Below, one piece after another: positions 21,792-29,484 of a DNA stretch of 64,000 bases (position 1 is its first letter; each line of letters begins with the position of its first letter). The DNA comes from Armatimonas sp043757465 (GTDB lineage: Bacteria > Armatimonadota > Armatimonadia > Armatimonadales > Armatimonadaceae), in assembly GCF_043757465.1 (NCBI RefSeq), contig NZ_JAYVPL010000075.1, positions 1-64,000 of the forward strand. Reading direction: 5' to 3'. Made by a program: the position numbers and the translations under genes. The notes beneath the pieces were generated by a model. That model was not told the origin of the DNA, did not search any database, and saw nothing but the letters and a program-made list of their open reading frames with translations.

Positions 21792-22256
21792 ATGGCACGG
21801 CTGTCCCCCTGGGTTTTTGTCGGAATGGGCTGTCTGGGAGTGACGGCACTCGGGATACTCGCAATCGGTGGTGTTGGCCTGATGGTGTCAAACACCATGA
21901 AAGAGGAGCTGGCCCGGCCTATTGATAAACAGGCACTCCTGAAGGCACTTGAGGGGATTCCGATTCACCCCAAGGCGTTTTTTGACGAACAACAGACACG
22001 CGCAGCGCGGTCGGGTTCGGTTATGGCGACTAAGTTCATAAAACTGGAGATGACCACTGCCGCCTTTCGGCTGTATGTGCCGGAGCAAGAAGTTCGTGAC
22101 TGGTATAAGAAAACCATGCCGGAGCACGGCTACCAACAAGAGGATGCAGGTAACCAGACGCACCTGAAGTTTGTCAGTAAGACAGACCAGGTTTTGATTG
22201 GCTCTGGGAAATCCTGGCTGAGTATTATCCGAGTGAAACTACCCGGTACGAATTAA
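21792..22256 (+). CDS. Membrane-anchored hypothetical protein, paralogue 1
   Basis: A 154-residue protein with one membrane helix (about residues 6-33) after the motif RLSPW and a GMGCLG turn, and a soluble domain of about 115 residues outside. AAGGAG stands eight bases before ATG 21792 but only two before ATG 21786, so the former is the better start. The soluble part has ELARPIDKQALLKAL, FDEQQTRAAR, and a DWYKKTMPEHGY segment, all shared with the next gene. No family is recognised. It begins 12 bases after the monooxygenase stop. Confidence 0.75.
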   Translation: MARLSPWVFVGMGCLGVTALGILAIGGVGLMVSNTMKEELARPIDKQALLKALEGIPIHPKAFFDEQQTRAARSGSVMATKFIKLEMTTAAFRLYVPEQEVRDWYKKTMPEHGYQQEDAGNQTHLKFVSKTDQVLIGSGKSWLSIIRVKLPGTN

Positions 22257-22267
22257 GGAAGAATATT

Positions 22268-22804
22268 ATGAGCTTTGACCTCGGAAAAGATGCATCGTAT
22301 AACCCACCTCCCCCGCCTAAGCGCCGCCTGTCACCCTGGGCAGTAACCGGGATCGGGTGCTTAGTATTGGTGGTGGGAGCGATTGTGGCGGTGAGTGTTG
22401 TCGCCGTGCAAATTTCCAATAACATAAAAGCGGAGGCGAGCAAGCCCATCAATAAAGAGGCAATTCTTGCCGATCTGGGAGAGACGCCGCTCTACCCCAA
22501 TATCCAGTTTGATGAGCAGGTAACCCGTGCGAGCCGTGTGGGGATGATGACCTTCGCCCGGTTTATTCCCGCGAAGAAAGTGGTGATGGCGGGGTTTCGT
22601 ACACAGGATGAGCCAAGCAAGGTCTATGACTGGTACAGTGCCACGCTTTTGGAGAAGGGATACCGACCGGAAAAGGGACGGGGGGGGCAGCGTGGTGGCA
22701 GGGCCTTCCGAAAAGAGAGCGACATGGTCATGGTTCAAGTAGAGAAGCAAAAGGGCGAGTGGAACGGCCTGATGCTCATGCGCTTTAACGGCATGCGGAA
22801 ATAA
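22268..22804 (+). CDS. Membrane-anchored hypothetical protein, paralogue 2
   Basis: A 178-residue protein with the same plan as its upstream neighbour: proline-rich cytoplasmic start (NPPPPPKRRLSPW), one membrane helix (about residues 25-50), then SKPINKEAILADLGETP, FDEQVTRASRVG, and a DWYSATLLEKGYRPEKG segment. The two probably arose by tandem duplication; identity by eye is about a third. The DWY...KGY segment recalls bacterial proteins that describe a short stress-type domain, but no named family is certain. AAGGAAG precedes the ATG. Confidence 0.75.
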   Translation: MSFDLGKDASYNPPPPPKRRLSPWAVTGIGCLVLVVGAIVAVSVVAVQISNNIKAEASKPINKEAILADLGETPLYPNIQFDEQVTRASRVGMMTFARFIPAKKVVMAGFRTQDEPSKVYDWYSATLLEKGYRPEKGRGGQRGGRAFRKESDMVMVQVEKQKGEWNGLMLMRFNGMRK

Positions 22805-22805
22805 C

Positions 22806-23105
22806 CTAGCGCCGAACCATCTCCTCCAGGGCCGCCACGTAGGCTTCAAAGGCGCGGCGGCCCGAGTCGGTGGGGGTGTAGGTGGTTCGGGGTTTCTTGC
22901 CATGAAACTCCTTGGTCACGCGGACGTAGCTGCTCTCTTCCAGCACGGTCAGGTGCGTGGAGAGGTTCCCATCCGAGACTCCCAGGGCATTCTTGAGAAA
23001 GTTAAAGTCGCACTCTCCGGAAGCCATGAGGCTGGACATGACGCCAAGCCGCACCTTCTGGTGGATCACATCATCAATTGCATCAAGTTTTCGAACCGCT
23101 GCCAT
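22806..23105 (-). CDS. Winged-helix transcriptional regulator (HTH_27 type)
   Basis: A 99-residue DNA-binding protein with the fold order helix-helix-helix-wing: VRLGVMSSLMASGECDFNFLKNALGVSDGNLSTHLTVLEE is the recognition region, and KKPRTTYTPTDSGRRAFEAYV the wing and dimer helix. This matches the small MarR/ArsR-like HTH_27 family. It lies nine bases behind a membrane protein gene; the same pairing occurs in other phyla, and the regulator usually controls its own operon. No effector-binding cysteines are present. Confidence 0.88.
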   Translation of the reverse strand: MAAVRKLDAIDDVIHQKVRLGVMSSLMASGECDFNFLKNALGVSDGNLSTHLTVLEESSYVRVTKEFHGKKPRTTYTPTDSGRRAFEAYVAALEEMVRR

Positions 23106-23114
23106 TTTCTTCTC

Positions 23115-23768
23115 TCACCATCCGTATTTGAGGCCCATCCAGGCCCCGTAAACAATATGAAAGCCGCCGAAGGTCACTGCCATCAGTGCTCGTGGGCCAA
23201 TAATAAAGTTGGCGGGCAGCAGGAGCGCGATCATGCCCGCTCCCAGAAAAGCCCACCCCATAATTGATACTTCCCGCCGACTAAACATGCCGATTGCCAG
23301 AAGCGCCACGGCGTAGCACAGAATCCAAAATCCGTAGAGATAGGTTCCCAGTGCCTCCGGGTGCATCAGATGAAACAGGGTGATCCCCGCTCCCGCTAAC
23401 AAGCCCGGTGCCACTGCGCGCGCCAGATGCACGCCCAGCGCCGAGAACGCCGTCTTGCCAAACCTCGCTGCCCGTCGCTTGGTGAGCACCACATCCGTTA
23501 AGAGTGCGAGCACCAGTGTTGCGCCCCAGAGTGCCACAAAGAGCAGTTTCTCGCGCAGTGTTCCTAAGTTGGTGGGCGCAAGAACCGCTGCGGCGATCGC
23601 GAAGCAACCTGCCAGCACACCCGAGAGCCCCGAGAGCGTGGAGTGCTTTGTGGAGCGCTCCATCGCCTGCCGGATGACCCGCAGGTGCTCTTCCGCCTCG
23701 CCCGCACTCGTGACGATACGAAAGATCGGACGACCATCGGGATGAAATTTTGTTTCTTTGCCTGGCAA
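23115..23768 (-). CDS. Six-helix integral membrane protein of unknown function
   Basis: A 217-residue protein starting with TTG at 23768, supported by GGAGAG seven bases upstream. Residues 1-45 are polar (FHPDGRPIFRIVTSAGEAEEHLRVIRQAMERS); six hydrophobic helices follow to the end. The length and helix plan match membrane proteins encoded beside HTH_27 regulators, for which no activity is established. It is cotranscribed with the regulator. Confidence 0.75.
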   Translation of the reverse strand: MPGKETKFHPDGRPIFRIVTSAGEAEEHLRVIRQAMERSTKHSTLSGLSGVLAGCFAIAAAVLAPTNLGTLREKLLFVALWGATLVLALLTDVVLTKRRAARFGKTAFSALGVHLARAVAPGLLAGAGITLFHLMHPEALGTYLYGFWILCYAVALLAIGMFSRREVSIMGWAFLGAGMIALLLPANFIIGPRALMAVTFGGFHIVYGAWMGLKYGW

Positions 23769-23779
23769 AGCGCTCTCTC

Positions 23780-24463
23780 CTACAGGATACTTCCTGGTTG
23801 GGGGTCTGTCAAGTGGGCAAGGGCACTCAGTGCCGCTGCTTTCTCCGCCGCACGTAGTGCCCGTCCGGTTCCCTGCCCTAGAACAAGGCCCTCACACAGC
23901 ACCTCAATCGAAACCGTGATGGCATCCAGCTGAGTTGCGCTGGTACGGTACTCGGGCTTTTTACGCCCCTGTGCCTGGAGCGCTTCCTGAAGGCGGCTCT
24001 TGGGGTGTTTGGTGGCTGGATTTTGAATCACGGCCTGGAGCGGTTCCTTAAGAGTCGCCTCAACAAAGGCGAGTGCAGAGGGCTCGCCCGCCTCCAGATA
24101 GAGTGCGCCCACCAGGGCTTCATAGGCTCCCGAGAGCAGGCGTGTCTGCTGAGATAGGCCCATTTTCTGGCCGCCTGCGTCTATTCTCAAAAGTTCGGGT
24201 ATACCCAGAGCATGTGCGGCATCGGCCTGGGTCTCACGGTCCACCACGCTCGCGCGAGCCAGTGTCAGTGGGCCTTCTGCCGCATCGGGGAGCGCCTCCA
24301 TGAGCAGGCGGGCGACATAGAGATTCAGCAGGGCATCCCCGAAAAACTCCAGCCGCTCATTAGAGTGGGGATGCGGAGCCGCCGAGCGGTGGGTGAGTGC
24401 CTGGGTGAGCAAGACACTTCCCGGGGCGAATCCCCACCGCTCGGCGAACTCCTGCTGTGTCAT
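23780..24463 (-). CDS. rnc: Ribonuclease III with one substituted metal ligand
   Basis: A 227-residue double-strand RNA endonuclease. The signature NERLEFFGDALL near residue 36 keeps Glu, Glu and Asp of the active site; the second acidic pair normally seen as ADxxEAxxGA reads SGAYEALVGALY, so the aspartate equivalent to E. coli Asp114 is glycine while Glu117 remains. The C-terminal dsRNA-binding domain covers about residues 150-220 (PKSRLQEALQAQGRKKPEY; RAAEKAAALSAL). It overlaps aspC by four bases. Cleavage with a missing Mg2+ ligand may be weak. Confidence 0.9.
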   Translation of the reverse strand: MTQQEFAERWGFAPGSVLLTQALTHRSAAPHPHSNERLEFFGDALLNLYVARLLMEALPDAAEGPLTLARASVVDRETQADAAHALGIPELLRIDAGGQKMGLSQQTRLLSGAYEALVGALYLEAGEPSALAFVEATLKEPLQAVIQNPATKHPKSRLQEALQAQGRKKPEYRTSATQLDAITVSIEVLCEGLVLGQGTGRALRAAEKAAALSALAHLTDPQPGSIL

Positions 24464-25659
24464 CTTAGTGCCGCCACGGCCTCAGTGATTCGGGCGATGC
24501 CGCGTTCCAGAGTCGTGCGGCTGGTGGCGTAGCTCAAGCGCACGTAGTCGTCGGCCCCAAACCCGGAGCCGGGCACCACCGCCACTTTTTGCGTGGCCAG
24601 TAAGTAGTCCGCCACATCATCCCCGCTCGTTAGTAACTTGCCGTCGGGTGTGGTCTTGCCATAGAGCCCGCTGACCTTGGGGAAGACATAGAACGCTCCC
24701 TCCGGCATCAGGCAGCTCAGGCCATCAATGCCGTTCAGCCCGGCGACAATAATTTTCCGGCGCGCATCGAACTCGGTGCACCACTCAGCCAGAAAGCTCT
24801 GGTCACCCGTGAGCGCCGCGAGGCCCGCCCACTGCGCGATACTGGTCGGGTTGCTCGTGCTCTGGTCTTGCAGTCGGTTCATGGCACTCACGTACTCCAG
24901 CTCCGCTGCAACATAGCCGAGCCGCCAGCCGGTCATGGAGTAGGCCTTGCTCATGCCATTGACGGTAAACGTACGCTTTTTAATCTCTGGCCCGAGGGCG
25001 GCAATCGAAATAAACTCATTGTTGTCGTAGACGATTTTCTCGTAGATCTCGTCGCTGATCACAAAGAAATCATGCTGGATCGCAAGCTCCGCCAGCGCCT
25101 CGATAGTGGCGCGTGGCCACATTGCGCCGGTCGGGTTGCTCGGTGAGTTCACGATGACTATTTTTGTTTTGGGCGTGATCGCTGCCTTAAGCTGATCTAT
25201 TGTGGGCGCAAAGTTCGTGGCGTCCGTGGTCTGGAGAATCACCGGCGTGCCATCGGCGAGCTTGACTTGCTCCGGGTAGCTGACCCAGTACGGCGCGGGA
25301 ATTATTACCTCGTCGCCCTCGCTGACCATGGCCTGGAAGATATTGTAGAGCGTGTGCTTGCCGCCGCACGAGACAATCACATTGCCCGGCGCGTAGTCCA
25401 GATTATTGTCGCGCTTGAGCTTCTCAGCGATGGCTTTTCGCAGCTCAGGAATCCCTGCGGAGGGCGTGTACTTGGTCTTGCCTTTGGCGAGTGCGTCAAT
25501 GGCGGCATCTTTGATGTGCTGGGGGGTGTCGAAGTCCGGCTCCCCGGCACCAAAACCGAGGACATCGTGACCGTCCGCCTTGAGCTGGTTGGCCTTGGCG
25601 GTGATGGCGAGCGTGGGCGAGGGGGCGCACTGGAGGGCGCGAGGGGATAGACGACTCAT
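24460..25659 (-). CDS. Class I aminotransferase, aspartate aminotransferase type
   Basis: A 399-residue PLP enzyme. Conserved features are NPSNPTGAMW-type sequence (VNSPSNPTGA), the Schiff-base lysine in NGMSKAYSMTGWRLGYVA near residue 239, and the substrate arginine in YVRLSYATSR. It closely follows the aspartate/prephenate aminotransferase subgroup Ib. The ATG at 25659 has GGAGGG upstream. The first 27 codons and 19 upstream bases are present again at 27873-27973. Before the insertion of the AT-rich island the gene was probably cotranscribed with cysK. Confidence 0.93.
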   Translation of the reverse strand: MSRLSPRALQCAPSPTLAITAKANQLKADGHDVLGFGAGEPDFDTPQHIKDAAIDALAKGKTKYTPSAGIPELRKAIAEKLKRDNNLDYAPGNVIVSCGGKHTLYNIFQAMVSEGDEVIIPAPYWVSYPEQVKLADGTPVILQTTDATNFAPTIDQLKAAITPKTKIVIVNSPSNPTGAMWPRATIEALAELAIQHDFFVISDEIYEKIVYDNNEFISIAALGPEIKKRTFTVNGMSKAYSMTGWRLGYVAAELEYVSAMNRLQDQSTSNPTSIAQWAGLAALTGDQSFLAEWCTEFDARRKIIVAGLNGIDGLSCLMPEGAFYVFPKVSGLYGKTTPDGKLLTSGDDVADYLLATQKVAVVPGSGFGADDYVRLSYATSRTTLERGIARITEAVAALR

Positions 25660-25678
25660 TTCACCCTCCAGTATAGCG
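25578..25678. repeat. Direct repeat, left copy (aspC 5' end)
   Basis: 101 bases that recur at 27873-27973 with two mismatches (25585 C/T, 25618 C/A). The repeat holds codons 1-27 of aspC and 19 bases before it, including its ribosome site. It forms the left border of the AT-rich island. Confidence 0.97.
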
Positions 25679-25682
25679 CACT

Positions 25683-25717
25683 AAAGTACCAGAGCAAGAG
25701 CCTTGCTCTGGTACTTT
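25683..25717. terminator. Perfect 16-bp hairpin ending the island operon
   Basis: Arms AAAGTACCAGAGCAAG (25683-25698) and its complement (25702-25717) with a 3-base loop. On the plus strand it is followed by five T; on the minus strand by TTTAG, so it may stop transcripts in both directions, mainly those leaving the island genes. Confidence 0.65.
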
Positions 25718-25727
25718 TTGTTAAAGT

Positions 25728-25982
25728 TTACTGCCCTGCACAAGCGACTCGACATTGAGTCCAATTGCCCGAACCAGTGGAGTAATATTGGTCACAGCAC
25801 TGGCTACAATCTGTAACAAAATTCTGACAACCATAGATTTGGGGACTGCCTAGACAGTCGGTATTGATTGCCGTTTCACACAGACGACCATTTTCATCTG
25901 GAGTTCTCTCGGGGACAGCCGATGCTACGACACCAATTAAGACACCGCAAAATGCGATTGAGATACGGTACAAATTTTTCAT
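25728..25982 (-). CDS. Secreted cysteine-rich peptide precursor
   Basis: An 84-residue protein with a clear signal peptide (residues 1-22, MKNLYRISIAFCGVLIGVVA ending SA). The mature part of about 60 residues has eight cysteines, including a paired CC (TDCSQCCDQYY), which suggests four disulfides. It has no recognised family; no lantibiotic or sactipeptide signature is seen. It is the last gene of the island operon, 38 bases after the 457-residue gene and just before a hairpin terminator. Base composition is lower in GC than the flanking genome. Possible roles, all inference, are a bacteriocin-like or signalling peptide. Confidence 0.75.
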   Translation of the reverse strand: MKNLYRISIAFCGVLIGVVASAVPERTPDENGRLCETAINTDCLGSPQIYGCQNFVTDCSQCCDQYYSTGSGNWTQCRVACAGQ

Positions 25983-26020
25983 GTTTTTCTTTCTTGCCTA
26001 TAAGGCGGGAATAGCGATCT

Positions 26021-27394
26021 TTACCTTCCTGATAATTCTTTATTTATTTTATTTTGACGATTTATGGATTCTAATTTTGTATTTATTATTTCTTTTATGT
26101 TCTCAATATTAATATCTAAACTTTCTAGTTTTTTACTGATTCTATTAAGCGAAAACATCTCTATCGGCAGGAGGTTAATCCTAGTGTTAGTATCGCATTG
26201 TGGAGAATTATGTAAAATACATAATATGTATTTTGCGATTTCTAAAAGATTATTGGCACAATCACTGCTAGTTTTGCTGGCAGAATCTATATCTTCAATT
26301 AGTTCTAGTAATGAATCGTCAAAATCAGAAGTTATTTTCGCAAAAGATTGCCATGTCTGATCTAGAAAACAATTAGTAAATAGTGTATATTTTGGTTTGA
26401 ATTCGTCATCATGATTATAAATAAAGTCTTTTTTAAAATTGTTAGTTTTTATAAACTCTAATTTTTCTATAGAATTTAAACTTGGAAAATAAATCATGTC
26501 GTGCAGTAGATTTCTAGAAGATATGTTTGATAAAAGCTTAGATTCTTCTAGAATTGGTTCGAGAACCCATGATTTTAATATACATAAATGAATTAATGTG
26601 TTTGAGTTATTTTCTCTATGCATTTTGATAGATGATAAAATTTTTAATCCATATAAATATATATCTTTGCGATATACTGCTCCTTGATTAGGTCGTATAG
26701 GTTCTTTTTTCCCGATAAATACACAGGCATTTGCGAAAAATCTTGAATCTGATGAAATTTCAATGATTTTAAGTGCGGTTTCAATCGATAAGGATTTTGG
26801 TAGGAGCGAGCCAACGGAAATATTCGGGTGTTTATGAATGATTAATAGTGACCATCCTATGCGTTCTTCTTCCTCTTTACTATAATGGAGTTTATTATTT
26901 ATATAATGCTCATAACAGTATCTCATTAAGTCGGCAAGTTGTTGTATCTTTTGAATGCACTCATTCATAGACATATTAAAGAGGCGATTATCATCAATTG
27001 TAGTCACTGGATTTGGCGCAGTAGGAACGGGCGTATTGAAAAGGATATTACCCTTATCTAGCTGGCCTACTTTCCAACGGTTCATTTTCTGATTGTAGAG
27101 TAAATTACGATCAATAGTGAAATATTTCTGTGTCATTGCGAATGATAACGAAAAACTACGTAATGCACATGAAATTGCTAGTAAAGAGGCAGATGATTGA
27201 TTTATTTCTTCGCGGTCAATACATATTTTAAGAATTCCTATAGATCTGTTAAATCTTGTGTTTTTGTTTAATGATGAAAGCACGCTATCTTTTAGTTGGT
27301 TTATTGGTCTGGAATAGGATTCTTCAGGTAATGGGTCAGTAATATATTTTGAAAGTAATTCTGTTATGTGTTGTGATAAAATGCTACTATTCAT
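26021..27394 (-). CDS. Unrecognised 457-residue protein of the AT-rich island
   Basis: A 457-residue, mostly helical, lysine/isoleucine/asparagine-rich protein without signal peptide or membrane helix and with no family I can name. GC is around 30% by eye. Its ATG overlaps the stop of the thioredoxin-like fragment (ATGA), so it is translated with it. Notable stretches are WSLLIIHKHPNISVG and a basic C-terminus. It lies between a secreted cysteine-rich peptide and a thioredoxin-like gene, so a role in maturation, export or immunity for the peptide is possible, but no sequence motif supports one. Confidence 0.75.
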   Translation of the reverse strand: MNSSILSQHITELLSKYITDPLPEESYSRPINQLKDSVLSSLNKNTRFNRSIGILKICIDREEINQSSASLLAISCALRSFSLSFAMTQKYFTIDRNLLYNQKMNRWKVGQLDKGNILFNTPVPTAPNPVTTIDDNRLFNMSMNECIQKIQQLADLMRYCYEHYINNKLHYSKEEEERIGWSLLIIHKHPNISVGSLLPKSLSIETALKIIEISSDSRFFANACVFIGKKEPIRPNQGAVYRKDIYLYGLKILSSIKMHRENNSNTLIHLCILKSWVLEPILEESKLLSNISSRNLLHDMIYFPSLNSIEKLEFIKTNNFKKDFIYNHDDEFKPKYTLFTNCFLDQTWQSFAKITSDFDDSLLELIEDIDSASKTSSDCANNLLEIAKYILCILHNSPQCDTNTRINLLPIEMFSLNRISKKLESLDINIENIKEIINTKLESINRQNKINKELSGR

Positions 27395-27829
27395 TTTAAC
27401 ACCAAATCTATTTGTTCGAAAATATTAGGGATATACCAAACAGTACCATCTGGTTTACATAAAACGAAAGATGGAGTGCCCGGTAATTCTAACATTTGAG
27501 CGAGTTTGCAATCGTTTTCTACGTTAGATTCCATTTTTTCCTAAAGATAGGAGCCGTTTGCACGAATCGGAACTGGGCATCTGAAAAGACCCGTTTTACA
27601 GTGGGAGGTCTTGAAAACATGGCCTTTCGAGACTACTTTTCGGAACAGCCCGGACACGAAAATGATTCGTGCAAAAGGCTCGTTTAATTTGCAATTTTCG
27701 AAGAGTATTATTTTGGATTGTTTTTGAAGTGGGCTTGTTAGTAGACGTAACAATTCTAAGGCCGATCATGCCACCAGTTAGAGCAAGAATAAACACTGCA
27801 CATAAAAATTTCTTCTCCGAAATATCCAC
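27391..27829 (-). pseudogene. Thioredoxin-like membrane-anchored protein, interrupted
   Basis: From a GTG at 27829 the frame gives a short polar start, a membrane helix (KKFLCAVFILALTGGMIGLRIV) and a linker that ends near 27690 in an inserted inverted-repeat element (27551-27681). Beyond it, an ATG at 27534 with AGGA upstream opens a 47-residue frame to the TGA at 27391: LAQMLELPGTPSFVLC and KPDGTVWYIPN, the last third of a thioredoxin fold with its cis-proline. The part with the redox CxxC is absent. The distal fragment could still be translated and overlaps the 457-residue gene by four bases. Confidence 0.65.
27551..27681. mobile_element. 131-bp inverted-repeat insert (MITE-like)
   Basis: 18-base terminal arms (27551-27568 and 27664-27681) are inverted with 17 of 18 matches; the interior of 95 bases has higher GC than the surrounding island and no gene. 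It sits inside the thioredoxin-like gene. No second copy is present in this window, so mobility is inferred from structure only. Confidence 0.5.
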
Positions 27830-27839
27830 GATGCCACGG

Positions 27840-27868
27840 ATTATATCATAGGTTTGTTGATATGTAAA
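27840..27868 (-). promoter_or_regulatory. Promoter of the island operon
   Basis: Minus strand TTTACA (27863-27868) and TATAAT (27840-27845) with exactly 17 bases between. It reads leftward into the thioredoxin-like gene and lies five bases inside the right direct repeat, so the island brings its own promoter. Confidence 0.8.
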
Positions 27869-27872
27869 ACTA

Positions 27873-27973
27873 CCTTGAGTTGGTTGGCCTTGGCGGTGAT
27901 GGCGAGCGTGGGAGAGGGGGCGCACTGGAGGGCGCGAGGGGATAGACGACTCATTTCACCCTCCAGTATAGCG
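27873..27973. repeat. Direct repeat, right copy (orphan aspC 5' end)
   Basis: Second copy of the 101-base sequence at 25578-25678, beginning 14 bases after the cysK stop. It encodes 27 codons of aspC that lead nowhere. It marks the original junction of cysK and aspC. Confidence 0.97.
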
Positions 27974-27986
27974 TATGCCGGGCGGC

Positions 27987-28949
27987 TTATCCCCGCAGAT
28001 CCTCGAAGAGCACGGTCGAAAGATAGCGCTCGGCGTTGCTGGCGACAATTACCACAATGCGCTTTCCCGCGTTCTCCGGGCGCTTGCCCACTTGAATGGC
28101 GGCGTAGATCGCCGCGCCCGACGAGATCCCGACCGCGAGCCCTTCCTCACGCATCACACGCCGCGCCATCGCTACAGCGTCTTCGTTGCTCACGGGGAAA
28201 GTCTCATCCACCAGCGCCGGGTTGAGGTTCTTGGGGACAAAGCCCGCCCCAATTCCCTGGATCTTATGCGGCGCAGGAGCCAGCGTCTCGTGGGCAAGTG
28301 TTTGTGCGATCACTTGAGAGGCAAGTGGTTCCACTGCCACCGTGGTGAAACTGGGCTTGCGCGCCTTGATGACCTCAGCCACCCCCGTGAGTGTCCCGCC
28401 CGTGCCGACTCCCGAGACCAGAATATCAACGGTGCCGTCGGTGTCGTTCCAGATCTCCTCAGCAGTCGTTCGGCGGTGGATCTCGGGGTTTGCCGGGTTT
28501 TCAAACTGCTGGGGAATAAAATACTTCTCCGGGTCTTGCGCCGCGATCTCATGGGCCTTTTTGATCGCGCCCGTCATCCCGATCCCATAACTCGGCGGGA
28601 CAAGCTCAAGCTGTGCGCCGTAGCCCTTGAGCAGCAAGCGGCGCTCCATAGACATCGTCTCCGGCATCACTAAAATAATCTCGTAGCCTTTAGCCGCTGC
28701 CACAAAGGCAAGCGCGATCCCGGTATTGCCACTGGTGGGCTCGACAATGATATTTCTGCCCGGTGCGATCCGTCCGGCTTTCTCCGCTGCCTCAATGAGA
28801 TTGACCCCGATGCGGTCTTTCACGGAGAGGCCAGGATTTAAGTACTCCAGCTTCACGATAATATCCGCTTCGGCTCCGTCGGTGACCCGATTCAGACGCA
28901 CCAGCGGCGTGTTGCCAATCAGCTCTGTCGGGTTGTTGTAGATTTTCAT
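27987..28949 (-). CDS. cysK: Cysteine synthase (O-acetylserine sulfhydrylase)
   Basis: A 320-residue PLP enzyme that makes cysteine from O-acetylserine and sulfide. Motifs: ELIGNTPLVRLNRV; PLP lysine in NPGLSVKDRIG (the usual NPGSSVKDR has a leucine here); substrate loop EPTSGNTGIALA; phosphate loop VSGVGTGGTLTG; and GISSGAA. Length matches CysK. GGAG precedes the ATG. It lies downstream of an Rrf2 regulator gene and is probably cotranscribed with it. Confidence 0.94.
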   Translation of the reverse strand: MKIYNNPTELIGNTPLVRLNRVTDGAEADIIVKLEYLNPGLSVKDRIGVNLIEAAEKAGRIAPGRNIIVEPTSGNTGIALAFVAAAKGYEIILVMPETMSMERRLLLKGYGAQLELVPPSYGIGMTGAIKKAHEIAAQDPEKYFIPQQFENPANPEIHRRTTAEEIWNDTDGTVDILVSGVGTGGTLTGVAEVIKARKPSFTTVAVEPLASQVIAQTLAHETLAPAPHKIQGIGAGFVPKNLNPALVDETFPVSNEDAVAMARRVMREEGLAVGISSGAAIYAAIQVGKRPENAGKRIVVIVASNAERYLSTVLFEDLRG

Positions 28950-28993
28950 AATTTTCTCTCTCGCTCCTTCGGGGCGAAAACAAATCGGGGCGA

Positions 28994-29449
28994 CTAAATA
29001 TGCATTGCCAAAAAACCTTCGCGGGTAGTGGCGCGGCGCTCCAAAAGCTCCGCGACGGTCACATTCTCCACGACGGAGAGCAGCGCGGCCCGAAGCTCGT
29101 GCCAGACACCGCGGACTACTTGAACTTCAGGGATCGCCCCCAGAGACTCAGGCTCCTCGGGGGTGCCTGAGATCAGCTCATGGGGGATCAGCGGCCCGGA
29201 GAGCGCCCGCAGGATCGCCCCAACGGTCACGCGCTCTGGGGTATCCGCGAGAACGTAGCCGCCGCCCGCCCCTCGAATCGAGCGTACCACTTCGGCGCGG
29301 CGCAGCGACGCGAGAAGCTGTTCTAAGAAGGGCTCGGGGATCTGCTGACGCGCTGCAATCTCCCGTGCCTGCACGGGCGCGGGGCCTCTCTGCGCCGCCA
29401 GATCCAGTACGGCACGCAGGCCGTAGTCTTCTTTGGTCGTAAATGTCAT
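28994..29449 (-). CDS. Rrf2-family regulator, CymR-like
   Basis: A 151-residue winged-helix repressor. The start TTKEDYGLRAVLDLA and IPEPFLEQLLASLRRAEVVRSIRGAGGGYVLA are typical Rrf2 sequences. There is no cysteine at all in the region where IscR and NsrR bind an iron-sulfur cluster, which fits the CymR branch that represses cysteine synthesis and works with CysK. It is encoded directly upstream of cysK, 44 bases apart. A palindrome overlaps its own promoter, so it probably represses itself and cysK. Confidence 0.9.
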   Translation of the reverse strand: MTFTTKEDYGLRAVLDLAAQRGPAPVQAREIAARQQIPEPFLEQLLASLRRAEVVRSIRGAGGGYVLADTPERVTVGAILRALSGPLIPHELISGTPEEPESLGAIPEVQVVRGVWHELRAALLSVVENVTVAELLERRATTREGFLAMHI

Positions 29450-29484
29450 AAGCTCTTAGCCTAACCCATTCTTTATAAGATGAG

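Noticed and set aside
25679..27872. Island as a classical IS element or prophage
   Set aside because: No transposase, integrase or phage gene is present and the 101-bp flanking repeat is too long for an IS target duplication.
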